Shown: piece by piece, positions 11,372-22,000 of the stretch
Position numbering within the stretch: the first letter of the stretch is position 1
How the letters are laid out: each line of letters begins with the position of its first letter
Assembly: GCA_902608065.1 (NCBI GenBank)
Contig: CACLMO010000006.1
Coordinates: forward strand, 1 to 29,579
Source of the DNA: an uncultured Pelagibacteraceae bacterium
GTDB taxonomy: Bacteria; Pseudomonadota; Alphaproteobacteria; Pelagibacterales; Pelagibacteraceae
DNA: 29,579 nucleotides
Direction: 5' to 3'
Made by a program: the position numbers and the translations under genes
Notes under the pieces: model-generated
The model's database searches: none
What the model saw: the letters and a program-made list of their open reading frames with translations, nothing else
What the model was told of the DNA's origin: nothing

Positions 11372-12784
11372 ATGAACTATATAGTTTATATATTACCTGA
11401 ATTATTTTTATCTGTAGCGATAATGTCTCTTTTAATGTTGGGAGTATTTATAAATAAAAGTTTTAAGTTAGTTAATTTATTGACAATGTTGAGTTTGTTA
11501 TTTGCAGCTGCTTTAGTTTTAAATCAATCTGATACTACAGTTAAAATTTTTAATGAAAGTTATATTATTGATGAATTATCAAACTTTGCGAAAGTTCTTA
11601 TTTTAATATTTTGTTTTTTAGTTTTAATAGTTTCAAAAGAATATATAAAAAAAAATGATATTGATAAGATAGAATATCCAATCATTATTTTGGCCGCATC
11701 TCTTGGTATGCTGTTAATGGTTAGTTCCTATGACTTAATAGTTTTTTATTTGGGATTGGAACTTCAATCTTTATGTTTATACATACTAGCTTCATTTAAA
11801 AGAAAAGATGAACGCTCGACCGAAGCAGGTCTTAAATATTTCGTTTTAAGTGCTCTTGCTTCAGGACTTTTACTTTATGGATGTTCTATTATTTATGGCT
11901 TTACCGGATCGACAAACTTCGAGACTATTTCTACAAATTTAGACAAAGAAAGCACGGGTGCAATTTTTGGAATAGTTTTTGTTATTGTTGGTTTAGCATT
12001 TAAAGTATCAGCCGTTCCTTTTCATATGTGGACTCCAGATGTTTATGAGGGTGCACCAACTTCGATAACTAGTTTTTTTGCATTAGTCCCAAAAATTGCT
12101 GCAATAACAGTTTTTATTAGATTTATGTATGTGCCTTTTATTAATGTAGTTGATCACTGGCAGACAATAGTAGTTTTTTTATCAATTGCATCAATGATAC
12201 TAGGTGCAGTCGCAGCTATAGGACAAAATAATATTAAAAGATTGATGGCATATAGTTCTATTGGCCACATGGGTTATGCATTAGCAGGGCTTGCAACGGG
12301 TACAAATTCTGGAATTCAAAGTACAATAATTTATTTAACTATTTATCTAATCATGAATTTAGGAGCCTTTGGATGTATTTTTATGATGAAAAAAGAAAAT
12401 ATTTTTTTAGAAAATATTAGAGATTTATCAGGCCTTTCAAGAAATCATCCAATATTAGCTTTATGTTTTTTGATTATACTTTTCTCATTGGCTGGCATAC
12501 CTCCTTTAGCGGGTTTTTTTGCTAAATTTTATATTTTTATGGCAGTTATAGAGGTTGAAATGTATGCCCTAGCAATTATTGGATTGATTACAACAGTAGT
12601 ATCAGCTTTTTACTATATTAGAATAGTAAAGATAATTTATTTTGATAAACCAAAAAAACCTTTTGATGAAAGCTATGATTGGGGGCTTAAAATAGCTTTA
12701 GCTTTATCAAGTATAATAATTTTAGTTTATTTTATTTATCCATCAATATTATCTGACCTTGTGTCTCCAATTATTATTTATTAA
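11372..12784 (+). CDS. nuoN: NADH-quinone oxidoreductase subunit N
   Basis: This is the third antiporter-like subunit of complex I (470 residues), next to NuoK in the membrane arm. Glu130 in YLGLELQSLCLYILASF matches the conserved glutamate (Glu133 in E. coli), and FKVSAVPFHMWTPDVYEGAP carries the central lysine and the family signature. IGQNNIKRLMAYSSIGHMGY is the second conserved block. It ends the nuo cluster and overlaps the birA start by one base (TAATG), so birA and the genes after it are probably on the same transcript. Confidence 0.98.
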   Translation: MNYIVYILPELFLSVAIMSLLMLGVFINKSFKLVNLLTMLSLLFAAALVLNQSDTTVKIFNESYIIDELSNFAKVLILIFCFLVLIVSKEYIKKNDIDKIEYPIIILAASLGMLLMVSSYDLIVFYLGLELQSLCLYILASFKRKDERSTEAGLKYFVLSALASGLLLYGCSIIYGFTGSTNFETISTNLDKESTGAIFGIVFVIVGLAFKVSAVPFHMWTPDVYEGAPTSITSFFALVPKIAAITVFIRFMYVPFINVVDHWQTIVVFLSIASMILGAVAAIGQNNIKRLMAYSSIGHMGYALAGLATGTNSGIQSTIIYLTIYLIMNLGAFGCIFMMKKENIFLENIRDLSGLSRNHPILALCFLIILFSLAGIPPLAGFFAKFYIFMAVIEVEMYALAIIGLITTVVSAFYYIRIVKIIYFDKPKKPFDESYDWGLKIALALSSIIILVYFIYPSILSDLVSPIIIY

Positions 12785-13383
12785 TGAAATTTGAAATATT
12801 TAAATATGAAGTTGTAACCAGCACAAATGATATTGCAATTGATTTGATAAAAGAGAAAAAAAAAGAAACTGGTTTCATTTGTTCATCAGAACAAAATAAA
12901 GGAAGAGGCACTAAAGGAAAGGAATGGGTTTCTGAAAAAGGAAATTTTTTTGGATCAATTTTTTTTCCTTTAGCAAATGCTTATCCACCTTTCAATGAGT
13001 TTTCAATAATTAACCCTGTTATAATTTCTAATGTTATTAAAAATTTTTGTGTAAATGAAAAAATTACTTTTAAGTGGCCCAATGATGTTTTGCTAAATGA
13101 AAGAAAAATTAGTGGAATTTTACAAGAATTGATTACTTTTAATAGCAAACAATTTTTAATTGTAGGAATAGGGATAAATATTATATCGAACCCTAATATA
13201 AATGCGGAATATAAAGCAACTAATATTTATTCTGAAACTGGAAAAAAAATAACTACCAAAGAAATTATGGATATGGTCATATCCTCTTATGAAGATTTTT
13301 TTATTAATTTAAATTCTTACAGTTACATAAGTTTTAAAAAAAAAGCAGATTTAATGGTTTCAAAATATAGAACATACACATGA
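12784..13383 (+). CDS. birA: Biotin--[acetyl-CoA-carboxylase] ligase, catalytic domain only
   Basis: This cytoplasmic enzyme activates biotin to biotinyl-AMP and attaches it to the carboxyl-carrier lysine of biotin-dependent carboxylases. Substrate-recognition TSTND is at the N-terminus, the biotinyl-AMP loop appears as KGRGTKGKEW (usual form GRGRxGR), and KWPNDVLLNERKISGILQE and IVGIGINI follow. There is no N-terminal DNA-binding domain, so it should not act as a repressor. At 199 residues it is short: it stops about 20 residues after the helix where other bacterial BirA proteins continue into an SH3-like C-terminal domain of about 50 residues. It overlaps nuoN by one base and coaX by four. 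Confidence 0.9.
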   Translation: MKFEIFKYEVVTSTNDIAIDLIKEKKKETGFICSSEQNKGRGTKGKEWVSEKGNFFGSIFFPLANAYPPFNEFSIINPVIISNVIKNFCVNEKITFKWPNDVLLNERKISGILQELITFNSKQFLIVGIGINIISNPNINAEYKATNIYSETGKKITTKEIMDMVISSYEDFFINLNSYSYISFKKKADLMVSKYRTYT

Positions 13384-14159
13384 ATGCATTAATAGGTGAT
13401 ATAGGTAATACGATTACCAAAATTAGTTTGGTCAATCTAAAATCTTTTAAAGTAAAAAAAATTATCTATTTTGATAGTAAAAATATTTACTCCAAATATT
13501 TTTTAAAAAAAAAAATAAAAAAAATCGTTGAAAATAATACTTTAAATCGTATAGCTTTATTTTCTAGCGTTGTCCCTAAATATCAATTAATGATAAAAAA
13601 TTTTTTATATAAATCTTACAGAATAAAATTAAAAGAAATTAAGGAAAAAAAAATTAAAAAAGTAGTGAAAATAAATATAAAAAGTAAAAAACAAATAGGT
13701 TCTGACAGAATAGCAAATGCCGCTGGATGCTACAAAAAATATAATTCAAATTGTATAGTTTTAGATTTTGGAACAGCGACTACATTTGATGTTGTTACTA
13801 AAAATGGTAATTATAATGGAGGAATTATAGCCCCAGGTGTAAATCTTTCTTTAAAAAGTTTAGTAAAATCGGCTGATCAAATACCTATTTTTTCAATTAA
13901 AAAACAAAAAAGAATAGTTGGTAAAAATACCATAGAAGCCCTACGTTCTGGTTTTTATTGGGGTTACTCGGGTTTAATTAACAATATAATAAAAAAAATT
14001 GAAAAAGAGACAAAAAAAAAATATAAAATTATATTTACTGGTGGTTATGCTAATTTATTTAAAACTACCATAATTAAACCTTTTGTTATAGACAAGAATA
14101 TAACTATAGAAGGTATAATTGAGATTTTAAAAGTAAATAAAAAATATTTAATTAAATGA
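13380..14159 (+). CDS. coaX: Type III pantothenate kinase
   Basis: This enzyme phosphorylates pantothenate in the first step of coenzyme A synthesis. It belongs to the ASKHA-fold type III kinases, which normally need a monovalent cation and are insensitive to CoA feedback. The first phosphate motif is DIGNT (residues 7-11), GSDRIANAAG at 107-116 holds the presumed catalytic Asp109, and LDFGTATTFDVV (128-139) and GGIIAPGVNLSLKSL (147-161) follow. The length of 259 residues is normal. The gene is exceptionally A-rich, with an A11 run at 13505-13515 and an A10 run at 14012-14021 coding for lysine clusters. It overlaps both neighbours by four bases. Confidence 0.93.
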   Translation: MNALIGDIGNTITKISLVNLKSFKVKKIIYFDSKNIYSKYFLKKKIKKIVENNTLNRIALFSSVVPKYQLMIKNFLYKSYRIKLKEIKEKKIKKVVKINIKSKKQIGSDRIANAAGCYKKYNSNCIVLDFGTATTFDVVTKNGNYNGGIIAPGVNLSLKSLVKSADQIPIFSIKKQKRIVGKNTIEALRSGFYWGYSGLINNIIKKIEKETKKKYKIIFTGGYANLFKTTIIKPFVIDKNITIEGIIEILKVNKKYLIK

Positions 14160-15820
14160 AAAAAGAAGAATTTATTTTTTGTCCTTTAGGTGGATCAGGT
14201 GAAATTGGAATGAATATGAATCTATTTGCCTATGGAAATCCGGAGAATAGAAAATGGATTATAGTTGATATAGGAGTGACCTTTGCTGATGACACAATAC
14301 CCGGTATAGATTTAATATATCCTGATCCAGGATTTATAGTTGATAAAAAAGATGATTTATTAGGATTAGTTTTGACACATGCTCATGAAGATCATATTGG
14401 AGCGATAGCTCATATATGGCCAAAGTTACTTTGTAATATTTATGCAACGCCTTTTACAAGCGTTTTAATTCAAGAAAAATTTAAAGAAAAAAAAATTGAT
14501 ATAGGAAATAAATTAAAAATAGTAGAACTTAATGGAAATGTTCAGCTAGGCCCTTTTGAAATTGAGTTTGTTACATTAACTCATTCTATACTGGAACCTA
14601 ATGGCTTAAGTATAAAAACACCAGTTGGTACAGTTTTACACACAGGTGACTGGAAGTGTGATCCCAATCCACTTATAGGAGAAACAATTAATGAAAAAAA
14701 ATTAAAACAAATTGGTAATCAAGGAGTATTAGCAATGATTTGTGATTCAACAAATGTATTTAGCGAAGGAAGAGCTGGATCAGAATTAGATGTACGAGAA
14801 AGTTTATTAAAAATAGTAGAAAATAAAAAAAAAAGAATAATAGTTACTTCATTTGCTTCAAATGTAGCAAGAATGGAAAGTATTTTTTATTGTGCAAAAA
14901 AAACAGGAAGACAAATATCTTTAGTCGGAAGATCTATGCATAGAATATATAAAGCAGCAAGACAATGTGGATATTTAAAAGATTTAATTGAGCCTATAGA
15001 TCCAAGAGAAGCTAAAAAAATTTCTAGAGAAAAAATTGTTTTTTTGTGTACAGGAAGTCAAGGAGAACCTAATGGAGCTATGATGCGCATTTCAAATTAT
15101 ATTCATCCAGACGTTAATATCGAATCTGGAGATACAGTAATTTTTTCTTCAAAAATTATTCCTGGGAATGAAAAAAAACTTTATAAACTTCACAACCAAT
15201 TGGTAAAAAACGGTATAGAGGTAGTTTCTGAAGAAAATGAATTTGTTCACGTATCAGGTCACCCAAACAGAGAAGATTTAAAAGATATGTATAATTGGGT
15301 AAAACCAAAATCTGTAATTCCGGTACATGGAGAACATCGACATATGTTTGAACATATAAATTTTGCTAAAGAAATGCAGGTTTTGTTTCCTGTTAAAGTT
15401 GAAAATGGAGATATTGTTCAGCTTTATCCCGGAGAGAAACCAAAAGTTGTTGATAAGGCTCCTGTTGGAAGAATATATGTGGACGGGAATATTAGTGTAG
15501 GAGAAGAGTCTCAATCAATAAAAGATAGGAAAAATTTATCTTACAATGGTTTTTTAGAAATAACTATAATTATTAATGAGATTGGTTCAATAATTAAAAA
15601 ACCAATTATTTCTTTTAAAGGAATTCCAAGTAATGATGAAAATAGTAACATTGTTTTTGCTTTAGAGGATAAAATTCAAAGTATATGTAAAACTTTTTCT
15701 TTGAGAAATTCTAACCAAGAACATAATCTAATTGAGGCACTAAGAACTAATTGTAGAAAAACTATTAAAGAAAAGACTGGAAAGAGACCTTATACAAACG
15801 TAAATTTAGTAAGAATTTAA
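14156..15820 (+). CDS. rnj: Ribonuclease J
   Basis: This is a beta-CASP metallo-beta-lactamase nuclease with endonuclease and 5'-3' exonuclease roles in RNA processing and decay. The zinc-binding motif is His75-x-His77-x-Asp79-His80 (LTHAHEDHIG). LHTGDWKCDPNP and CDSTNVFSEGRAGSE follow, then the beta-CASP region and HVSGHPNREDL with IPVHGEHRHM. The length of 554 residues matches alphaproteobacterial RNase J. The nuoN-birA-(coaX)-rnj order is one I know from alphaproteobacteria. A run of ten A bases lies at 14825-14834. It overlaps coaX by four bases and lies 11 bases before proS. Confidence 0.96.
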   Translation: MKKEEFIFCPLGGSGEIGMNMNLFAYGNPENRKWIIVDIGVTFADDTIPGIDLIYPDPGFIVDKKDDLLGLVLTHAHEDHIGAIAHIWPKLLCNIYATPFTSVLIQEKFKEKKIDIGNKLKIVELNGNVQLGPFEIEFVTLTHSILEPNGLSIKTPVGTVLHTGDWKCDPNPLIGETINEKKLKQIGNQGVLAMICDSTNVFSEGRAGSELDVRESLLKIVENKKKRIIVTSFASNVARMESIFYCAKKTGRQISLVGRSMHRIYKAARQCGYLKDLIEPIDPREAKKISREKIVFLCTGSQGEPNGAMMRISNYIHPDVNIESGDTVIFSSKIIPGNEKKLYKLHNQLVKNGIEVVSEENEFVHVSGHPNREDLKDMYNWVKPKSVIPVHGEHRHMFEHINFAKEMQVLFPVKVENGDIVQLYPGEKPKVVDKAPVGRIYVDGNISVGEESQSIKDRKNLSYNGFLEITIIINEIGSIIKKPIISFKGIPSNDENSNIVFALEDKIQSICKTFSLRNSNQEHNLIEALRTNCRKTIKEKTGKRPYTNVNLVRI

Positions 15821-15831
15821 AATTAGTATTT

Positions 15832-17160
15832 ATGTATTTATCTAAATTATTTATTCCATTATTAAAAGAAACACCCTCAGAAGCGAAAATTAAGTCACAT
15901 CAGCTTATGCTGAGAGCTGGAATGATTAAACAATCTTCAACAGGTATTTACTCATGGTTGCCTTTGGGTTTCAAAATTATGAAAAAAATTGAACAAATAG
16001 TAAGAGAAGAGCAAAACAAAATAGGCGCTCAAGAATTATTAATGCCAACTATACAATCGGCTGAAATTTGGAAAGAAAGTGGAAGATATGATGATTACGG
16101 GGAAGAAATGTTAAGAATAAAAGATCGCCAAGGAAAGGAATTGCTTTATGGACCAACTAACGAAGAGTTAATAACAGAAATTTTTAGATCTAGTTTTAAA
16201 TCATATAAATCATTACCTCAAATTTTGTATCATATACAATGGAAATTTCGTGACGAATTAAGGCCAAGATTTGGTGTTATGAGATGTAAAGAATTTTTTA
16301 TGAAAGATGCATATTCATTCGATTTAAGTGAAAACGAAGCAAGAAAATCATATAATAAAATGTTTTTTGCTTATTTAAAAACTTTTAAAAGGCTAGGACT
16401 AACTGCTATACCAATGGCTGCAGACACAGGACCAATTGGAGGAGATCTTTCCCATGAATTTGTAATTTTGGCGGAGACAGGGGAAAGTAAAATTTATTCT
16501 GATAAAAGAATTTTTGATATCGATATAAGTAAACATAATAATGAAGACAGTTCTATAAATCAATTAAGAGATAAATATGAAGAATTTTATGCTGTTACTG
16601 ACGACAAATTTAAAAAAGATGAATTCGAGCAAAAGGTAAAAAAAGAAAATCAACTAATTACAAAAGGAATTGAAGTAGGTCACATTTTTTACTTTGGTGA
16701 TAAATATTCTAAACCTCTTAAGTGCTCTGTAGATTTACAAGATGGAAAAAAAGTTGATGTGAAAATGGGTTCTTATGGAATCGGCGTTTCTAGATTAGTT
16801 GGAGCAATAATAGAAGCTAAATATAATAATGGTATAATGGAATGGCCTAATTCTGTTTCTCCCTTCGAAGTTGCGATAATACCAAGTTTACAAAAAAATG
16901 ATAAAACTAATTATTTGAAAGCTGAAAAAATATACAATTTCTTAACAAAAAATAATATTGAAGTATTATTTGATGATACTGAAGAAAATTTATCTGCTAA
17001 ATTTAAAAAATTTGATCTAATTGGAATACCTTATCAAATAATATTAGGTTCAAAATCCACAGGTGAAAAATTTGAGTTTAAAGAAATAAATGGTAAACCA
17101 GAAACTTTATCTTTAGAAGAAATTAAAAATAAATTAGTTAACAAAAGAAATTTAAATTGA
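15832..17160 (+). CDS. proS: Prolyl-tRNA synthetase, short alphaproteobacterial type
   Basis: This class II aminoacyl-tRNA synthetase charges tRNA-Pro. Motif 1 lies around LLMPTIQSAEIWKESGRYDD, motif 2 around WKFRDELRPRFGVMRCKEF and motif 3 around GSYGIGVSRLVGAIIE; TNEE (GPTNEELITE) is the usual ATP/proline contact region. At 442 residues it is the compact form without the approximately 180-residue INS editing domain found in E. coli ProS, which is the normal alphaproteobacterial architecture. The C-terminal anticodon-binding domain begins around PFEVAIIPSLQ. Its stop overlaps the proposed lolC TTG start. Confidence 0.97.
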   Translation: MYLSKLFIPLLKETPSEAKIKSHQLMLRAGMIKQSSTGIYSWLPLGFKIMKKIEQIVREEQNKIGAQELLMPTIQSAEIWKESGRYDDYGEEMLRIKDRQGKELLYGPTNEELITEIFRSSFKSYKSLPQILYHIQWKFRDELRPRFGVMRCKEFFMKDAYSFDLSENEARKSYNKMFFAYLKTFKRLGLTAIPMAADTGPIGGDLSHEFVILAETGESKIYSDKRIFDIDISKHNNEDSSINQLRDKYEEFYAVTDDKFKKDEFEQKVKKENQLITKGIEVGHIFYFGDKYSKPLKCSVDLQDGKKVDVKMGSYGIGVSRLVGAIIEAKYNNGIMEWPNSVSPFEVAIIPSLQKNDKTNYLKAEKIYNFLTKNNIEVLFDDTEENLSAKFKKFDLIGIPYQIILGSKSTGEKFEFKEINGKPETLSLEEIKNKLVNKRNLN

Positions 17161-18392
17161 TTTCAAAAGTCGAGAGAATAGTAGCCTTTAGATATCTAAA
17201 ACCTAAAAAAAAAGAAGGTTTTTTGAAAGTTATTTCTATTTTTTCTTTTACAGGAATAGCACTTGGGGTCGCAATTCTGATTGTGGTCATGTCAGTTATG
17301 AATGGTTTCAGAACTGAATTGATAAACAAAATTTTAGGTTTTAACCCTCATATAATTGTTAAACCTTTTAATGATAAAATAGATAAGAAAAATTTAAATA
17401 AAATTCAAGCACTAAAAGACAGTATATCAAGAACTGCTTTTACATTTAGTGGACAAGGAATTTTAATACACAAAGAAAATACGATTGGAATTTTAGTACG
17501 TTCTTACGAGAAAAATGATATTCATAAAATTAATTTAATAAAAGAAGGTATAATTGATGGATCTTTAGATTTATTTAAAAAAGGTACAATTTCTGTAGGA
17601 AAAGAATTAGCAATATCTTTAAATTTGACTGTCGACGATGAAGTTATGTTAATGTCAACTTCTAATTTGCAAACACCATTTGGAAACTTACCAATACATC
17701 AAAAGTTTAAAATTTCATCTATTTTTACCACAGGACTTGCTGATTTTGATCAAAATGTGATCTTTATGCCATTTGAAGATGTAAATTCCTTATTTGAATT
17801 ATCCGATATTGATATTGATCTAGAAATATTTTTAAACAAACCAGATAAAGTCGAAACGGTAAAAGAAAAAATTCAAGAACTATATAGCAACCACTATGTT
17901 TACTCCTGGGCAGACTTAAACAAGTCCTTTTTTGCTGCGCTAAAAGTTGAAAGAAATGTTATGTTTATTATACTAACTTTAATAATAATTGTAGCAGCAT
18001 TTAATATTATTTCAGGATTAACAATTTTAGTAAAAAATAAAACAAAAGAAATTGCAATACTTAGAACTTTAGGCGTGAGCAAAAATTCTATTGCTAAAAT
18101 ATTTTTTCTTACTGGATTTACAATTGGTTTACTAGCTACATTTAGTGGTGTAATTATCGGTATTTTATTTTCATATTATATAGAAGAGATAAGAATATTA
18201 ATAACATCTATATTTAATATTAGATTATTTCCGGAAGAAATTTATTTTTTAAGTCAAATGCCTTCTGAAATTAATTTAAATTACATATTCATTATTTCTT
18301 TATTTTCATTATTAATTACTTTTTTAGCCACTATATTTCCATCTTTATCTGCGGCAAAACAAGATCCAGTAAAGGCTCTAAAATATGAGTAA
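17157..18392 (+). CDS. lolC: Lipoprotein-releasing ABC transporter permease, LolC/LolE family
   Basis: This inner-membrane permease extracts lipoproteins from the outer leaflet of the inner membrane for transfer to LolA. The 411-residue layout is typical: one N-terminal membrane segment (about residues 25-50, GIALGVAILIVVMSVMNGF), a large periplasmic domain, and three C-terminal segments in an FtsX-like region from about residue 265, with KEIAILRTLGVSKNSI between them. I chose the TTG at 17157, because the conserved KVERIVAFRYLKPKK follows at once and the next in-frame ATG is in the first membrane helix. TTGA overlaps the proS stop by four bases. Only one permease gene is present here, so the complex may be a homodimer with LolD. 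Confidence 0.93.
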   Translation: MISKVERIVAFRYLKPKKKEGFLKVISIFSFTGIALGVAILIVVMSVMNGFRTELINKILGFNPHIIVKPFNDKIDKKNLNKIQALKDSISRTAFTFSGQGILIHKENTIGILVRSYEKNDIHKINLIKEGIIDGSLDLFKKGTISVGKELAISLNLTVDDEVMLMSTSNLQTPFGNLPIHQKFKISSIFTTGLADFDQNVIFMPFEDVNSLFELSDIDIDLEIFLNKPDKVETVKEKIQELYSNHYVYSWADLNKSFFAALKVERNVMFIILTLIIIVAAFNIISGLTILVKNKTKEIAILRTLGVSKNSIAKIFFLTGFTIGLLATFSGVIIGILFSYYIEEIRILITSIFNIRLFPEEIYFLSQMPSEINLNYIFIISLFSLLITFLATIFPSLSAAKQDPVKALKYE

Positions 18393-19068
18393 TGAAATAA
18401 TAAAATTATCAAAAATATCAAAAAAATTTGTTGGAATAGGTAAAAACATAGTAGTTCTAAAAAATATTAATTTAAAAATTAATAAAGGAGAGTTAATTTC
18501 AATCACAGGTCCTTCTGGATCAGGTAAATCAACTTTATTACATATAATTGCCATGTTGGATAAACCCACTTCGGGAGAAGTTTTTTTCAAAAAAAAGAGC
18601 TTTTCTAAATCAAGTGATAATGAAAAAGATCTAGTTAGAAAAAGGGGAATTTCTATAATATATCAACAAAATAATTTACTTAGTGATTTTACAGCTCTTG
18701 AAAACGTTATGATTCCTTTAGTTAACAATGACCATTCTTTACAAGAATCTGAAAAAAAAGCTAAAAAAATATTAAATTTAGTTAAACTCTCAAGCAGATT
18801 AGATCATTTTCCTAGCCAATTATCTGGAGGAGAACAGCAAAGAGTTGCAATAGCCAGAGCATTAATCACCGAACCAGATTTAATATTAGCTGACGAACCT
18901 ACCGGTAGTCTTGATAGGAAAACAGCCAATGAAATATTTTCATTATTTGCTAAACTAAAATCAAAAAATAGAGCGGTACTTTATGCAACTCATAATAGAG
19001 AACTTTCAAATAGAGCAGACTACAAGTTAAATATTTTAGATGGTAATATAGTAAGGAAAAATGAATGA
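18385..19068 (+). CDS. lolD: Lipoprotein-releasing ABC transporter ATPase LolD
   Basis: This is the ATP-hydrolysing subunit that drives lipoprotein release with the preceding permease. Walker A is GPSGSGKST at residues 42-50, the Q-loop is within IIYQQNNLL, the ABC signature LSGGE is at 146-150, and Walker B with the catalytic glutamate is LILADE at 167-171, followed by the D-loop GSLD and the H-loop histidine in YATHNREL. The 227-residue length is normal. It overlaps lolC by eight bases (ATGAGTAA) and dnaE by eight (ATGAATGA), so the subunits are probably translated in a coupled way. MacB-like ATPases are similar, but the LolC neighbour settles the call. Confidence 0.95.
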   Translation: MSNEIIKLSKISKKFVGIGKNIVVLKNINLKINKGELISITGPSGSGKSTLLHIIAMLDKPTSGEVFFKKKSFSKSSDNEKDLVRKRGISIIYQQNNLLSDFTALENVMIPLVNNDHSLQESEKKAKKILNLVKLSSRLDHFPSQLSGGEQQRVAIARALITEPDLILADEPTGSLDRKTANEIFSLFAKLKSKNRAVLYATHNRELSNRADYKLNILDGNIVRKNE

Positions 19069-22000
19069 AGTTGTTAAAAAAGAGTTTTCCCATATTAAAA
19101 TTCACACACAATATTCTATATGTGAAGGAGCAGTAAAAACTTCAGATTTAGCAAAACACTGTAAAGAAAATAAAATAAAAGCAGTAGGTTTATGTGACAG
19201 CAATAACTTATGTGGGGCTTTAGAATTTTCTGAGAGCATAGCTAAATCTAAAACTCAACCAATTATTGGCACACAGATTAATGTTATATACAAGGATGAA
19301 ATTGGAAAAATTCCACTATTTGCTAAAAATTTAGAAGGGTACAAAAATTTAATTAAACTTTCTTCAAAATCTTTTTTGGAAATAAATGACGAAGAAGAGC
19401 CGCATTGTAAAATTGAAGATATAGAAAAAAATAACAAAGGTTTAATTTTGTTAACCGGATCATTTGATGGATTAATAGGAAAATTATTTTTTAAAAATCT
19501 TACAGATGAAATTTATTTACTATTTAAAAAATTTAAAAAAAATTTTGACCAAAATTTTTATATTGAAATTCAAAGGCATGGTGACGATGGAGAAAAATTG
19601 TTCGAAAAATTTTTACTTAACGCATCTGATAAACTATCAATACCTTTGATAGCAACGCATGAAGTTTTTTACCTTGAGGAAGATATGCATGAAGCCCATG
19701 ATGCTTATCTTTGTGTAGGTGAAAAAACTTATGTTAATGTAAAGGATAGAAGAAAATATACAAAAGCTCACTATTTAAAAACTTCCGAAGAAATGAATCT
19801 CCTTTTTAAAGATCTTCCAGAAGCCTTGGAAAATAATTTTAATTTCCCTTTACGATTTTCATATAGGCCAAAAAATTCATTGCCAGTTTTACCTAATATT
19901 CAAACAACTGAGGTAAAAAATGTTGATGATATATTAAAAAAGGATTCCAATGATGGATTGAATGAAAAATTAAAAGAATATGTTTTTCCTCACTCAAATG
20001 AAAAAAATTTAGAAGAGATAAAGAAAATTTACAATAATAGACTGAATCATGAAATTAATATTATTTGTAAAATGAATTATCCTAGTTATTTTCTTATAGT
20101 TTCTGATTACATAAAATGGGCTAAAAAAAATGATATTCCAGTTGGTCCAGGAAGAGGATCTGGAGCAGGCTCTCTAGTTGCCTGGGCACTTTCTATTACT
20201 GATATAGATCCAATTAAATTTGACTTAATTTTTGAAAGATTTTTAAATCCTGATAGAATTTCTATGCCTGATTTTGATATAGATTTTTGTGAAGAAAAAA
20301 GAGATCAAGTTTTTGATTATTTAAAAAAAAAGTATGGTAAAGGAGTAGCTCATATAATTACATTTGGAAAACTAAAGGCTAGAATGGCTTTTAGAGATAT
20401 TGGTAGAGTTTTGGGATTACCTTATGGTTATGTCGATACTTTATGTAAAATGATTCCTTTTGATCCTTCTAGACCTCTTTCATTAGAAAAAGCTATAGCC
20501 CAAGAGCCAAGAATAAAAAGAGAAGAAGACAAAGATCCAAGAGTAAAAAAACTTGTTGAAATTTCAAAAAAATTAGAAGGTTTAAATAGAAATATGGCCA
20601 CTCATGCCGCAGGTGTAGTTATTGCTGAAAAGAATTTGGCTGAGTTCGTTCCTTTATATAAAGATCACACATCAAATTTACTTCTACCATCCACTCAATT
20701 TGATATGTATTCATCTGAAAATGCAGGTTTAATAAAATTTGATTTGTTGGGTTTAAAAACTTTAACCGTAATAAATAAAACTATCTCATTACTTAAAGAA
20801 CAAAAAAAGAATCTAGATATAAAGAAAATAAAGCTTGATGATCCTATGATTTTCGAACTTTTAAGCTCTGGCAATACAGTTGGGTTATTTCAATTAGAAA
20901 GTTCAGGAATGAGAGATGCTTTAGTAAATATGAAGCCAAATAAGTTTGAAGATATAATTGCACTAGTCGCTTTATATAGACCAGGTCCAATGGGAAATAT
21001 TTCTGTATATAATCAATGTAAACATGGAAACAAAAAACCTGATTATTTACATCCAAAGCTTAAAAAAATTTTAGAACCTACCTATGGTGTTATTATCTAT
21101 CAGGAACAAGTAATGCAAATAGCTCAAATTCTATCAGGTTTTTCAGCTGGTGAGGCAGATATTTTAAGAAGAGCTATGGGTAAAAAAAAGAGATCAGAAT
21201 TAGAAAAACAAAAAGAAAGATTTATAAATGGAGCTGTAAAAAATGGAATAACAAAAGAAACAGCTATTTTTATTTTTAAAAAAATCGAACCTTTTGCTGA
21301 GTATGGATTCAATAAAAGTCACGCTGCAGCATATGCCATGATTGCTTACCAAACTGCATATTTAAAGACTTACTATCCAAATGAGTTTATAGCTGCATCA
21401 ATGTCAAATGAATTATCAAATACTGATAAATTGAGTGAATTTTATGAAGAATTAAAAAGATTAAAAATAAAAGTACAACAGCCATGTATCAATGAATGTT
21501 TTGCAGAATTTGTACCTAAAAATAAAACTTTATTTTATGCTTTGGGAGCTATCAAAAATGTTGGTCATGAAGCAATTTCTCAAGTTGTTAAAGAGAGGGA
21601 AAAGAATGGAAAATACAAATCTATAAGTGATTTTATAAATAGAGTGAATCCAAAAAATATAAATAAACTTCAATTAGAGGGCTTGGTAAAAGCTGGAGCA
21701 TTTGATGCTATATTTAAAAACAGAAAAGTACTTTACGATAACATACCTAATATTATTCAAAATTCTAAAAATATTTATGAAAATAAAATTCAAAATCAGA
21801 CAAGTTTATTTTCAGAAGACTCTCAAAAAATTTCTTTTTTAATGAAAAGTAAAAATTCGTCAGATTGGACAAATGAAGAAATCTTATCTAATGAATTTAA
21901 TTCGGTTGGGTTTTATATATCAAACCATCCGCTAATATATTATCAAGATACACTTGATCAAAATAAAGTAAAAACATTTAAAGATTTTGAAGATGGTCAA

